64,000 nucleotides of DNA from Spirochaetia bacterium (GCA_029880285.1 JAOUOS010000001.1:1-64000), one strand, 5' to 3'; numbered from the stretch's first letter, positions 29,329 through 38,670 are shown. The notes: generated by a model not told the origin, from the sequence alone. Numbers and translations are program-made.

Positions 29329-30008
29329 TCGTGCTTTACGATACCATGTATTTTTCCATCTTTAAATTCATATATAGTTTTCGCATCAAAGGCTAACTGC
29401 ATATCATGGGTTACCAAAAATATTGTTTTACCCCGCGAATTTTCTTCTAAAAATAAAGCTTTTAATAATTCAATATTTTCAGGGTCAAGATCACCTGATG
29501 GTTCATCTGCAAGAATAATAGATGAATCTTTAATTAGAGCTCTTGCGATAGCTGCTTTTTGCATTTGACCACCCGATAATTTCGTTGGATAAACCGATAA
29601 TATATTATCAATTTTAAGCATATTAATTAAATAGGTTAATCTATTTTTATATTCTTCGATATTTTTTCTCTTATGAGCGGCATACCAGGCAAAATATAAA
29701 TTTTCTTCAATAGTAAATCTGTTAATTAGTTCAGAAAATTGAAATATAATACCATAAAACTGGGCCCGAACAAAGGCGCATTTTCTACGTGAAAGTTTAT
29801 TTAAACGATATTTGTTTAAAAATATATCTCCTTTATCAGGAGAAATAACTCCCGCTATGGCACCAAGAAGTGTACTCTTGCCGCTGCCTGCAGGTCCTAT
29901 TAGAGCGGTATAATCTCCTTCATTAATATCTAGCGATACACCTCTAAGAGCGTTTATAATATTTTCTTTTTCTTTGTACGAAATATGGATATCAATAATA
30001 CGTATCAT
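29325..30008 (-). CDS. ABC transporter ATP-binding protein (LolD/MacB-like)
   Basis: I place the start at 30008 (MIRIIDIHISY), which gives a standard 227-residue ATPase and a four-base overlap with the upstream permease; a start at 30101 would lie deep in that gene. Walker A 'GPAGSGKSTLLG', signature 'LSGGQMQKAAIARAL', Walker B 'SIILADEPSGDLDPEN' and the H-loop 'FLVTHD' are all intact. The sequence groups with LolD/MacB/FtsE-type importers and mechanotransmission ATPases. The substrate is not known. Confidence 0.9.
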   Translation of the reverse strand: MIRIIDIHISYKEKENIINALRGVSLDINEGDYTALIGPAGSGKSTLLGAIAGVISPDKGDIFLNKYRLNKLSRRKCAFVRAQFYGIIFQFSELINRFTIEENLYFAWYAAHKRKNIEEYKNRLTYLINMLKIDNILSVYPTKLSGGQMQKAAIARALIKDSSIILADEPSGDLDPENIELLKALFLEENSRGKTIFLVTHDMQLAFDAKTIYEFKDGKIHGIVKHD

Positions 30009-30547
30009 AATTTTTCTTTTATTAAAAGCATAGGATCTTTTTTTGAGTGATAAAAATAAATTATACCTGTAGAGAGGGTATATAAAGAAAGTATACGCCA
30101 TGAGGCTGCTAAATGAATTTGATAAAGTTTGATATCTTTACTTTCAATATAAAAAAAAACGAATTGAAATATATGAAAAACAATGATACCAATAATAATT
30201 CCTATTAAAATGGAAAAAACAAGCTGAATTAAATAATAAGTTAAGTAACTAATTCTTGTAAATCCCATAGTTTCCAGGTTCCCCATATCATATGCATATA
30301 TTTTGCCAATTATAAATTGAATACCAATAATACCAGAAAATAATCCAACAATGCCTATTAAATAGCCTATTTCTAGCAGAGGATTATTATAAATTTTTGC
30401 AGATTGAAAATAAAAATGAAGGCATAATTGAAAGTAAGATAAAGCATATACCAATGAAATAAATATTGTAATTATTTTTGTTCTATTTATAAATATTAGT
30501 AATATTCGAATCACATGAAAGTTTTTGAAGTATAGTGTGCCCAGCAA
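30005..30547 (-). CDS. Minimal FtsX-like permease
   Basis: A 180-residue protein with four membrane helices. The central part, 'GIVGLFSGIIGIQFIIGK' followed by 'METMGFTRISYLTYYLIQ'-like sequence and the ending 'KKDPMLLIKEKL', resembles the FtsX/MacB permease domain, but the large periplasmic domain is missing. It overlaps the ATPase gene by four bases, so the two form one transporter. The start is uncertain: TTG at 30547 or a GTG 33 bases downstream, neither with a good ribosome binding site. Confidence 0.65.
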   Translation of the reverse strand: MLGTLYFKNFHVIRILLIFINRTKIITIFISLVYALSYFQLCLHFYFQSAKIYNNPLLEIGYLIGIVGLFSGIIGIQFIIGKIYAYDMGNLETMGFTRISYLTYYLIQLVFSILIGIIIGIIVFHIFQFVFFYIESKDIKLYQIHLAASWRILSLYTLSTGIIYFYHSKKDPMLLIKEKL

Positions 30548-30563
30548 GCACTTTTTAAAAGAG

Positions 30564-30923
30564 TTATATAGATGAATCAGTTATTTCTTTTAATATTTTT
30601 TCAGGATCCCCGTCATTAGATGAAACAAGTTCTCTTAGAAGCGTAAATGAATCTAAATCCATTTCATGAAAAACAATACCAGTTTTTTCACTTTCTTTAT
30701 CTTTTCTTATTATTTTACCTTTAATTGTTATTGATTCATATTCATTTGATGTTTCAGCCAATAATATTTTTATATCTACTATAGAATCGTTAATAAATTC
30801 TTTTTCACTATCAATTAACATTCCCTTCATACTTATATTTTCAACATTTACCTTATATTCTTTATCAAGAATAATAAATGCAGTTATATGAAAAGGTACT
30901 CTGGAGTGTTTTCTTTTTTCCAT
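30564..30923 (-). CDS. PilZ-domain protein (c-di-GMP receptor)
   Basis: A 119-residue single-domain protein. The c-di-GMP-binding motifs are both present: 'RKHSR' (RxxxR, residues 3-7) and 'NISMKG' (the D/NxSxxG motif, about residue 28). It should bind c-di-GMP made by cyclases such as the one at 25302 and act through a partner. It lies 16 bases upstream of the minimal permease in the same direction, hinting that the ABC transporter may be c-di-GMP-controlled. Confidence 0.85.
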   Translation of the reverse strand: MEKRKHSRVPFHITAFIILDKEYKVNVENISMKGMLIDSEKEFINDSIVDIKILLAETSNEYESITIKGKIIRKDKESEKTGIVFHEMDLDSFTLLRELVSSNDGDPEKILKEITDSSI

Positions 30924-31064
30924 TTTATAATTTCTTTATTTTAATAAGTATATATTTATATAAATAATTCATAATCAGCAAGTTTTTATTTAAAAAAAAC
31001 TAATTCACAGGGTCTTCAACTTTTTGATTTTGACCTAATATTATTAAAAAAAAAAGAGGATCAA

Positions 31065-31793
31065 ATGACTTTGCAAAAATATATAATATATATTAAAATA
31101 ATACTTATAATATCAATTAGTGTTTTTTGTCAGCCCAAAGATAGTTCTGATTGGATATGGCAGGTTGAAGGTAAAAAATATACGGTAAATGACTTTGAAG
31201 ATGCACATGAAGCTTTTGTTTTTCTGATGGCCCAGCAGTTAAACCGTACTCCAGAGCAATTAAAACCTTTTATTGAAGATCCTGAAAAAGCGGGTGATCC
31301 CAGATTAGCTAAACTGTTAGAAGCGTTAAAAAAAGAAAACTTTCCGGAATTGTACAAGCGAATATTGTTGTTAAATCATGACGCTGAAAAAAAAGGATTT
31401 TTAAAACAAAGAAAAATTGAAAAACGCCTTGAATTTTTACAAAAATATTTTGTTACTTCACTGTATTTAGAAGAAAAAGTAAATCTTGAAGATATAAAAG
31501 TTTCAGATCTTGATGCAGCTAATTTTTTAGAGGCATTAAGAAAAAATAATCCGGCTTATGAAAAAATTCCTATAACACCCGAAACACTTGAAGAAGCAAA
31601 AAACGCCGTAAGAATGAGAAAATTAGGTGATATGCGTGAAGAATATGTAAGTCAAATTCGCGAATCATATAAAATTGAAAAAAATGATAAATTTGACTTA
31701 ATAAAATATTTAGATGAAAAAAAATCATCAGAATCTAAAGGTGAGTCTGAAAAAGCAGATAACAAAGATTCTAAAAGCTCAGCAGAAAAATAA
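31065..31793 (+). CDS. Putative lipoprotein with SurA-like N-domain, no PPIase domain
   Basis: An AGAGGA site precedes the ATG. The 242-residue protein has a hydrophobic start ending 'SISVFCQPKDSS', a plausible spirochaete-type lipobox (Cys at about residue 23). The body ('WQVEGKKYTVNDFEDAHEAF', then helices through residue 200) resembles the N-terminal chaperone region of SurA/PpiC-type folding factors, but no parvulin domain follows. It ends in a charged, low-complexity Ser/Lys/Glu tail. Likely a periplasmic chaperone-like lipoprotein; function uncertain. Confidence 0.55.
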   Translation: MTLQKYIIYIKIILIISISVFCQPKDSSDWIWQVEGKKYTVNDFEDAHEAFVFLMAQQLNRTPEQLKPFIEDPEKAGDPRLAKLLEALKKENFPELYKRILLLNHDAEKKGFLKQRKIEKRLEFLQKYFVTSLYLEEKVNLEDIKVSDLDAANFLEALRKNNPAYEKIPITPETLEEAKNAVRMRKLGDMREEYVSQIRESYKIEKNDKFDLIKYLDEKKSSESKGESEKADNKDSKSSAEK

Positions 31794-31815
31794 TTACAAA
31801 AATAGTATTTTTTAG

Positions 31816-33549
31816 ATGAGTCCTTTAATTGTTGTACTCATTGTATTTGTAATATACTTTATTGGATATTTTTTTTATGCTGATTTCTTAAGTAAAAAAA
31901 TATTTCAACTTCGTCCCAATTTTAAAACACCAGCATATACTCAAAGAGATGATATTGATTACTTACCGACACCAGCTTATATTCTCTGGGGTCATCATTA
32001 CGCGAGTATCGCGGGATTAAGCCCCATACTTGGTCCGGCGGTTGCTGTTATATGGGGATGGCTGCCAGCTCTTATATGGATTGTATTAGGCACCGTTTTA
32101 ATAGGCGCTGTTCATGATTTTGCCTCAATTGTTCTTTCTGTTAGAGCCAAGGGTTTATCAATTGGTTCAATAACTGAATACTTAATGGGTAAAAGAGCGA
32201 AACTACTGTTCTTATTAATAATATTTTTTCTTTTTTCACTGGCTATGGGGGTTTTTGTACTTGTACTTGGATATTTATTTTCGGCAAAAGGTTTTCCTCA
32301 GGTATTTGCTCCCTCTACAGTAATAATGATTGCGGCAATTACCATGGGATTTTTAAGATTTAAAAAAAACCTGCCTATGAAATATTTAGGTACGGGAGCT
32401 TTTTTATTAATATTACTATCTTTATGGTGGGGACAACATCCTTCTTCATACCAGTTGTTTCATCTGGATGACCCAGAAAAAGCTCCTACCCAAAGCACAT
32501 GGAAAATTGTAATGCTGATATATGGATTTTTGGCCAGTATATTACCTGTCTGGCTTTTATTACAAAGCCGTGATTTTTTAAACTCTCTTTTATTATATTT
32601 ATCTATGGGGCTTTTATTTATTGGTTTTTTCTTAACGCCTGTAGAATTTATGGCACCGGCTGTACAGTTTGATGTACCAAACGCACCTCCTGTTTTTCCT
32701 TTTTTATTTATTATTATTGCTTGCGGAGCTATTTCTGGCTTTCATTCACTGGTATCTTCGGGAACTACCGCAAAACAAATTGATAAAGAAACAGATGCTG
32801 TAATTATAGGATATGGAGGCATGATAGGTGAATCTGTTTTGGGCCTTATAGCTATTATGGCGACAACAACTGCCTTTTCGTCTTCAGAAGAATGGCAGAC
32901 CGCATATTGTGATTGGAACGCAATGAAAAGTTTGGGAATTCAAATTGGAATTTTTATTACTGGCGGCGCAAAATTTTTATCATCATTGGGAATTTCAGAA
33001 GAATATGGCAAGGGCCTTTTAGCTTTTGTAGTTGTCAGTTTTGCATTAACCAGCCTAGATTCCGCAACACGTTTACTTCGATATAACATTGAAGAATTAT
33101 CAAATTTTATAAAAAAAGAAAATATTAGAATATTTTTCAAACATAGATACATTTCTTCATTTATAGCTGTTTTGGCGATAGGTTTCTTTGCGTTTTATGA
33201 AGTAACTGATTCTGGTGGGAATAAACTGCCTGCAGGTAAAGTACTATGGCAATTATTTGGAACGACAAATCAGCTTTTAGGTTCCTTAGCGTTATTACTT
33301 GCCTCAATTTATTTATATTCAAGGGGAAAAAATCCATTATATACAATGATACCTATGATTTTTGTTTTAATTGTTACTTTAGTAGGAATGATTCAAAATA
33401 TTTTAATTTTCGCGAATGAAAGCGGAATAGACTTAATTTTAATAACTGCTTTAATTCTTTTTGTAATAACTGGATGGTTATTGGTTGAAGCTTTTTTAGT
33501 AGTTATAAAATACAAACATAAAAAAATAAAATCTCTGGATATATTATAG
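31816..33549 (+). CDS. cstA: Carbon starvation protein CstA, peptide/pyruvate transporter family
   Basis: A polytopic inner-membrane transporter of 577 residues with the CstA blocks 'TPAYILWGHHYASIAGLSPILGPAVA', 'IGAVHDFASIVLSVRAKGLSIG', 'ISGFHSLVSSGTTAKQI' and 'LWQLFGTTNQLLGSLALL' (shown in pieces). CstA-family proteins import peptides or pyruvate. This is a short form without the long C-terminal extension of E. coli CstA (701 residues). It follows the lipoprotein gene by 22 bases. Confidence 0.9.
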   Translation: MSPLIVVLIVFVIYFIGYFFYADFLSKKIFQLRPNFKTPAYTQRDDIDYLPTPAYILWGHHYASIAGLSPILGPAVAVIWGWLPALIWIVLGTVLIGAVHDFASIVLSVRAKGLSIGSITEYLMGKRAKLLFLLIIFFLFSLAMGVFVLVLGYLFSAKGFPQVFAPSTVIMIAAITMGFLRFKKNLPMKYLGTGAFLLILLSLWWGQHPSSYQLFHLDDPEKAPTQSTWKIVMLIYGFLASILPVWLLLQSRDFLNSLLLYLSMGLLFIGFFLTPVEFMAPAVQFDVPNAPPVFPFLFIIIACGAISGFHSLVSSGTTAKQIDKETDAVIIGYGGMIGESVLGLIAIMATTTAFSSSEEWQTAYCDWNAMKSLGIQIGIFITGGAKFLSSLGISEEYGKGLLAFVVVSFALTSLDSATRLLRYNIEELSNFIKKENIRIFFKHRYISSFIAVLAIGFFAFYEVTDSGGNKLPAGKVLWQLFGTTNQLLGSLALLLASIYLYSRGKNPLYTMIPMIFVLIVTLVGMIQNILIFANESGIDLILITALILFVITGWLLVEAFLVVIKYKHKKIKSLDIL

Positions 33550-33574
33550 AAGATTTAAAATTAAAAAAAAGAAT

Positions 33575-34549
33575 TTATAAAGAATTATTATCAATAAATA
33601 ATTTATATATTTCAGAATCTAGGTTTTTTAAAATACTTTTATATCTTTCTACAGAAGATACAATATTAAACTGAGAAAAATAGTAAATTAGCCAGCATAA
33701 AAAGTGCATTATACGCGGTTTAATTTCAGATATTATTGTCGAATTGGCACTTGATTGAAATTGATTATATAATTTTTCAAAATCTTCTTCAATTTTCTTT
33801 AATTCTCTATTTGTAATTTCTTTTTTCTTACTAAATAAACCGTGAGCTTCAAGTAAAAGAGCGTAATATCTGTATTTTATATTTTCTGAGTAATTTTGAT
33901 TTTCAATATTTTCCCAAATATTTTGAAAAATACCGTCAGGCAGATATTTTTTATAGTTTTTAATTATATCAGGATTTATAAACAAAGCTTCTCTTAAATA
34001 AATTAAAAAATTTTCTTCTTCTTTATTCTGAAAGCATACAAATGATAATAAAAAATTATATATCGCGTGTTTAGGATTTGCTTTTAACATGAAAAGAAGA
34101 CTGTCTTTCGCGCTCTGCCAGTTTTTTATTTCAATTAAAGAAATTGCCAGTTGTATAATTTCTTCTTGATTAAGTTGAAAAGTTTTTTGACCAGCAAAAG
34201 CCTTCGCGAAGCCATCAGCAATGTGAACATGTATAATATGATAAACTACAGGCAAAATTGAGTTTTCACTATATAGAGAAAAGTCCTTTTCTTTTCGTAT
34301 TTCATCTACTTCCCTCAAAAAATCTACAAAAAGACGCGCTCTTTCATAGTTATTGGGGGTTAATTTTATTCTTTCTTGACGGTGAAAGAAAAATTTTGAA
34401 AAAATGTATGCTTCTTCTGCTTCTTTATATTGACGGCTATTTTTTTTATCGATGGGAAATGACTTTAGATTGACTTCTGCCAGCTGCCAGGCTCTGTTAT
34501 AATTACCTGCCGCTAAATTACCGGCAATATCTTCTTCATAAGATTCCAT
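33575..34549 (-). CDS. Hypothetical TPR-like helical protein
   Basis: I do not recognise this 324-residue protein. It is all-helical, without signal peptide or membrane segment. Helix pairs such as 'AAGNYNRAWQLAEVNLKSFP' and 'KNWQSAKDSLLFMLKANPKHAIYNF' look like degenerate tetratricopeptide repeats, suggesting a protein-binding scaffold. It is downstream of the two tRNA genes and could be read from the same promoter. Confidence 0.55.
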   Translation of the reverse strand: MESYEEDIAGNLAAGNYNRAWQLAEVNLKSFPIDKKNSRQYKEAEEAYIFSKFFFHRQERIKLTPNNYERARLFVDFLREVDEIRKEKDFSLYSENSILPVVYHIIHVHIADGFAKAFAGQKTFQLNQEEIIQLAISLIEIKNWQSAKDSLLFMLKANPKHAIYNFLLSFVCFQNKEEENFLIYLREALFINPDIIKNYKKYLPDGIFQNIWENIENQNYSENIKYRYYALLLEAHGLFSKKKEITNRELKKIEEDFEKLYNQFQSSANSTIISEIKPRIMHFLCWLIYYFSQFNIVSSVERYKSILKNLDSEIYKLFIDNNSL

Positions 34550-34574
34550 TTTTTAAGGAATTCTTCATTTTATT

Positions 34575-34656
34575 TGGGCAGGGGAGGATTCGAACCTCCG
34601 AAGGCGTAGCCAACAGATTTACAGTCTGCCCCCTTTGACCGCTCGGGAACCTGCCC
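34575..34656 (-). tRNA. tRNA-Tyr (GTA)
   Basis: On the minus strand the 7-base acceptor stem GGGCAGG pairs with CCTGCCC. The anticodon loop CTGTAAA in stem GCAGA/TCTGT gives anticodon GTA, and the T-arm GGTTCGAATCC is present. A long variable arm makes it class II, as expected for bacterial tRNA-Tyr. The discriminator is A and CCA is not encoded. Confidence 0.95.
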
Positions 34657-34706
34657 AATAAATTACTATTTAATTTTTTATCGAAACTTTTTATTCTTTA
34701 TCGATT

Positions 34707-34779
34707 AGCTGCCCAGGGGAATCGAACCCCCAACCGGCTGATTACAAATCAGCTGCTCTACCAATTGAGCTAAGGCAGC
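34707..34779 (-). tRNA. tRNA-Thr (TGT)
   Basis: On the minus strand the acceptor stem GCTGCCT/GGGCAGC folds with a D-arm TTAGCTCAATTGGTAGAGC, anticodon stem-loop CTGATTTGTAATCAG (anticodon TGT), and T-arm GGGGGTTCGATTCCCC. The CCA end is not encoded. It lies 50 bases upstream of tRNA-Tyr in the same direction, so the pair is probably one transcript. Confidence 0.95.
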
Positions 34780-34884
34780 ACTTATTAGCTTGTCAGAAAT
34801 TGAATTATAAACGCTATGTCAACTAAAAGTTACTTGACAGAATCATTAACTCGTTATTTTTTTTATAGAATTATTTTATAACGT

Positions 34885-36195
34885 ATGGAAGAATTGAATT
34901 ATGCAGATGAAAAACCATTATCAGTTTTTCAAGTTACAAATATAGTTGAAGACAGATTAGTTAATTTTTCTGGACTTAAAAACATTGCAGTTATTGGCGA
35001 AATAACGGAATACAATAAAAATATGTCTTCTGGACATATCTATTTTACGCTTTGTGACAAAGACATTGAAAAATCGGGCGTAAAAAAAGCAGTATTACGA
35101 TGTACTTTTTTTAAGTTCAATAATCGCTTATTAAATTTTCAGCCCGAAACTGGTATGGAAGTTTTAGTAACCGGTAGTATATCAGTTTATTATCAGGGTG
35201 GAGTTTATAATTTTAATGTAAGGCAGATACAAAAGGTAGGAGAGGGAGCTCTTTTATTAAGAATTGAAAAATTAAGAAAAAAATTAATAGAAGAAGGGAT
35301 TATAAATCCAGGCTTAAGAAAAAAACTGCCTTTTCTACCTAAAAGAATTGGTATTGTTACAGGTCTTGGTACAGCTGCTTTAAGAGATATTTTAAAACAA
35401 GTAAAAGATAGATATCCTAACGTTGAAGTTTTAATTGCTCCCGCTTTGGTTCAGGGAGAACTCGCCGCAAAGTCAATTGCATCCGCTATTGATGAAATAA
35501 GTCTTACTAAATATAAATGTGATCTTATTATTTTGACCAGAGGCGGTGGCAGTATTGAAGATTTAATGCCCTTTAATGAAGAAATTGTAGCATATGCTAT
35601 TTACAAGTGCCCCGTACCAGTGATTTCGGCTATTGGTCATCAAATAGATCATCCGATTAGTGATGACACAGCAGATATTGCCGCTGCAACGCCAACTGAT
35701 GGAGCGAAAATTGCATTACCAGTAATTTCAGATATTATAGAGAATTTAAATCATTTTCAAAAAAGACTTCAATCTTTAACTTCATTGATTTTTAATTCAT
35801 ATAAAGAAAAATGGACAAGATTAGCCGAAAAAAGTTTTTTTAAAGATCCCGCGGTATTAATTGAAAATTATTATTTGCTATTAGATGATCTAGAAAATAA
35901 ACAACGTGAGGGATTTCGACATATTACAGATTTATTTCGACAAAAATTATTAGATGTTATTGATATTCATTATTTATTTGAACGGTTTTTTCAAAATTCA
36001 AAACATCTTTATGAAAAAAATTCTGCAAAATTAGACGCATTTTCTCCATTGGGAACCCTAAAAAGGGGATACAGCATTACTTTTCAAAATGGGAAGATAT
36101 TGAATGAAGCGGAAAAAATAAATTTGAATAAATCTATAGAAATTAAATTTTACAAAGGAAAATTAGAGGCAACACCCGTTAAAATTATTGAATAA
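34885..36195 (+). CDS. xseA: Exodeoxyribonuclease VII large subunit XseA
   Basis: Nuclease subunit degrading single-stranded DNA together with XseB (not in the window). The 436-residue protein has an N-terminal OB-fold (about residues 14-110, 'IAVIGEITEYNKNMSSGHIYFTL'). The catalytic domain follows with 'LPKRIGIVTGLGTAALRDIL', 'ILTRGGGSIEDLMPFNEE', 'VISAIGHQIDHPISDDTADIAAATPTDGA' and the ending 'LGTLKRGYSI'. Length is typical. Confidence 0.95.
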   Translation: MEELNYADEKPLSVFQVTNIVEDRLVNFSGLKNIAVIGEITEYNKNMSSGHIYFTLCDKDIEKSGVKKAVLRCTFFKFNNRLLNFQPETGMEVLVTGSISVYYQGGVYNFNVRQIQKVGEGALLLRIEKLRKKLIEEGIINPGLRKKLPFLPKRIGIVTGLGTAALRDILKQVKDRYPNVEVLIAPALVQGELAAKSIASAIDEISLTKYKCDLIILTRGGGSIEDLMPFNEEIVAYAIYKCPVPVISAIGHQIDHPISDDTADIAAATPTDGAKIALPVISDIIENLNHFQKRLQSLTSLIFNSYKEKWTRLAEKSFFKDPAVLIENYYLLLDDLENKQREGFRHITDLFRQKLLDVIDIHYLFERFFQNSKHLYEKNSAKLDAFSPLGTLKRGYSITFQNGKILNEAEKINLNKSIEIKFYKGKLEATPVKIIE

Positions 36196-36218
36196 AAATA
36201 AATAATATATTTTTATTC
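36190..36218. terminator. Bidirectional AT-rich hairpin between xseA and ftsI
   Basis: GAATAAAAATA (36190-36200) and its perfect complement TATTTTTATTC (36208-36218) flank a seven-base loop. The stem spans the stop codons of both convergent genes and carries T runs on either strand, so it can serve as a weak intrinsic terminator in both directions. Confidence 0.5.
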
Positions 36219-38042
36219 AGGAAAATCTAATTGTATTTTAAAATTATATGGCTGGCTAATTTTTTCTCCGGGAGCCGGTTCTTGTCTTATCGCGTAACCT
36301 TTACCAAAGATTGTATGTTTTCCCTGGAATTGTTCATTTAATATGAATATTATCTCTTTTTTGCTTTTACCTAAAAAATTAGGCATTTTGTTTTGAGAAT
36401 ATTTATTTTTTTTAAAAGAAATATCAGGTAAAAGCTCTGTGTTAAATGTATTACCTTTATGTACCAATGTAATTATTTCTTGAAGAACTTCTTTAAAAAT
36501 AGGAGCAGCGATTCTTCCGCCTTGATAATATTGCCCCTGTGGTTCATCAAGCCATATAAGTATGCTTACTTCAGGAAAATCTCCGGGGAAAAAACCAAGA
36601 AAAGACGACTGATATTTTCCTTTTAGATATCCACGGTTATCAGATTTTATGCTTGTTCCTGTTTTTCCTGAAATAACAAATTCACCCAAAGCAGCTTTTT
36701 CGCCTGTTCCTCCTTTTTGCGTAACTGCAGTCATGAATTTTAATACTTCCTTCGCACTCTCTTCAGAAATAATTCTAATTTTTGATGAGTTTTCAAAATA
36801 TTCTATTTTTTTGCCATCAGGTGAACTTATTTTCTCTATGAGATAAGGTTTTATTAAAAATCCATGATTTCCAATCGCGTTTGCGGCTCTAATCAATTGA
36901 ATGGGCGTCGCACTAATACCATGTCCTATTGGTATGGTCATTTTTAAAAAAATATCCCATTTGTCCGGATTTGGTAATATACCTTTTGATTCTGCTGGAA
37001 GATTAATACCGGTTTTTGATCCAAAGCCAAAACGTATTAAGTTTTCATATAAACGTAAAACCGGCATTTGCCAGGAAGCTTCAATTATACCTGTATTACA
37101 TGAATTCTTAATAACATCCATAATATTTTGGCGGCCATGTTTTCCTGAACAGTTTATCTTATTTCCTTTTTTCTCAAAATAACCGGGGCAATAGTAAGAC
37201 TTTGATTTATTTAACAAATTTTCATTAATTAGTGCAGCTAATATAAAAATTTTAAATGTTGAGCCCGGTTCATAAGTTTCTGTAATTGCTAAATTTTTAT
37301 ATTGAGTATTATTGTAAGGATTATTAGGGTTAAAATCTGGAAAAGAAGCCATTGCCAGAATTTTTCCTGAATGTACATGTGAAATTATTCCCAATGCTTT
37401 TTTTGATTGCGTTTTTATAAAGGCTTTTTTAAGGCTTTTTTCTAATTGATGTTGAATATAAGCATCAATTGTTAAATAGATATTATTGCCCGCGTGCGTT
37501 TCTGTAGTTTTTTTTGTTAATAGTTCCTGAAATTGATATTCGATGCCTTCAAGTCCTTCATGATCTCTGCCAACAAATCCTAATAAAGATGACGCTAATT
37601 CCTGGTTAGGATAAAATCTTTGCGGAGTTTTTTCAAAAACAACACCAGGCAATTTAAGTTTTCTGATTTCATCTGCAGTATCGAGAGGTAAATTTAATTT
37701 AAGCCACACAAAATTTTCATTTATATTAAGTTTTTCATATATTGATTGTTCAGAAAGGTTTAATATCTTTGATAATAAGAAAACAGTTTGCTCATGATTA
37801 ATAATTTCTTTAGGCCTTAAGGCTATAGAAAAAGTATCTCTTGAAACAGCAAGTTCATGATTATGTGAGTCGAAAATAGTACCTCTTTTGATTGTATCAG
37901 TTTTATCACGTTCATTTACAGGTATAGGAGAATAAAATGATAATTTGTAAGCTCTGAATGTAAATAGTAAGAAAAAAATTATTATTATAAATTGAATAAT
38001 ATAATAACGATTTTTGTTATGTTCCCAGTAATTTTTACGCAT
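36213..38042 (-). CDS. ftsI: Septal peptidoglycan transpeptidase FtsI with PASTA domain
   Basis: Class B penicillin-binding protein cross-linking septal wall. The 609 residues comprise one N-terminal membrane helix (about residues 12-32), a dimerisation domain starting 'KRGTIFDSHNHELA', and a transpeptidase domain. The active Ser is in 'GSTFK' (about residue 262), followed by 'NSCN' (SxN, about 315) and 'SGKTGTS' (KTG, about 460). A C-terminal PASTA domain ('MPNFLGKSKKEIIFILNE') is also present, as in SpoVD-type proteins. It follows lepB by one base. Confidence 0.92.
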   Translation of the reverse strand: MRKNYWEHNKNRYYIIQFIIIIFFLLFTFRAYKLSFYSPIPVNERDKTDTIKRGTIFDSHNHELAVSRDTFSIALRPKEIINHEQTVFLLSKILNLSEQSIYEKLNINENFVWLKLNLPLDTADEIRKLKLPGVVFEKTPQRFYPNQELASSLLGFVGRDHEGLEGIEYQFQELLTKKTTETHAGNNIYLTIDAYIQHQLEKSLKKAFIKTQSKKALGIISHVHSGKILAMASFPDFNPNNPYNNTQYKNLAITETYEPGSTFKIFILAALINENLLNKSKSYYCPGYFEKKGNKINCSGKHGRQNIMDVIKNSCNTGIIEASWQMPVLRLYENLIRFGFGSKTGINLPAESKGILPNPDKWDIFLKMTIPIGHGISATPIQLIRAANAIGNHGFLIKPYLIEKISSPDGKKIEYFENSSKIRIISEESAKEVLKFMTAVTQKGGTGEKAALGEFVISGKTGTSIKSDNRGYLKGKYQSSFLGFFPGDFPEVSILIWLDEPQGQYYQGGRIAAPIFKEVLQEIITLVHKGNTFNTELLPDISFKKNKYSQNKMPNFLGKSKKEIIFILNEQFQGKHTIFGKGYAIRQEPAPGEKISQPYNFKIQLDFPE

Positions 38043-38043
38043 A

Positions 38044-38577
38044 TTAAAACTTATAAATAACTCTGCCTATAATTTTTTCTGTTGATAAGAAACCCCATTT
38101 TCTTGAATCTTCTGATATAGCAAGATTATCGCCAACAACAAAATACATATTCTGTGGTACAATAATTTTATTTATTGTCTTTTTAAAATTTTGTTCTATA
38201 ATACTTTCATATTCCAATTTGTCTTTTGGTATACCCATTATCCTTTTTATTAGAAGATTTTTTTTAGAATTATCTGGAGAATAAAATACAATGATATCAT
38301 TTTTTCTTAGATTACGAATAGGGGTAAAATTATACCTTTGCAAATAATTTTTTGCACTATTAAATAAATTTATAGGTTTTATTATTCCCATTGAAAACTT
38401 TTCTACAAGAACAATATCCCCTTGATTTAAAGACGGAACCATAGAATTATGTTCAATTATAAAAAAATCTAGAAAAAAGAATCTTATGAATAAAGATAGA
38501 ATAAAAGATATTAAAATGCCTAAAACAATAATACCTATAATAGTTAGTAATGATTTTTCTTTTTTTTCATGACACAT
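38044..38577 (-). CDS. lepB: Signal peptidase I LepB
   Basis: Membrane serine protease that removes signal peptides. The 177-residue protein has one N-terminal membrane helix and the active Ser in 'EHNSMVPSLNQGDIVLVEK'. The general-base Lys is in 'NLLIKRIMGIPKD', and the ending 'YFVVGDNLAISEDSRKWGFLS' holds the GDN/SxDSR motif. It is small but complete, of the one-helix type. It is co-transcribed with ftsI. Confidence 0.92.
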   Translation of the reverse strand: MCHEKKEKSLLTIIGIIVLGILISFILSLFIRFFFLDFFIIEHNSMVPSLNQGDIVLVEKFSMGIIKPINLFNSAKNYLQRYNFTPIRNLRKNDIIVFYSPDNSKKNLLIKRIMGIPKDKLEYESIIEQNFKKTINKIIVPQNMYFVVGDNLAISEDSRKWGFLSTEKIIGRVIYKF

Positions 38578-38652
38578 GAATTAAAATGGAATTAAAAGAT
38601 GAAAATAAAGTTATTTTATGTCAAATAATATTAATCTCTTTTCAATATAAAA

Positions 38653-38670
38653 TGTAAAACTTATTTTACA
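38653..38670. promoter_or_regulatory. Palindrome TGTAAAActtaTTTTACA, possible operator
   Basis: A perfect 7+4+7 inverted repeat sits in the 182-base gap between the divergent lepB-ftsI operon and the gene at 38760. The size and symmetry suit a dimeric repressor. There is no T run after it, so it is not a terminator. The binding protein is unknown. Confidence 0.35.

Noticed and set aside
34801..34823. Minus-strand promoter for the tRNA pair (TTGACA and TATAAT)
   Set aside because: Both boxes are perfect but only seven bases apart, so they cannot work together.
34834..34872. Sigma-70 promoter for xseA from TTGACA at 34834
   Set aside because: No acceptable -10 box lies 16-18 bases downstream; the nearest TATAGA is about 25 bases away.
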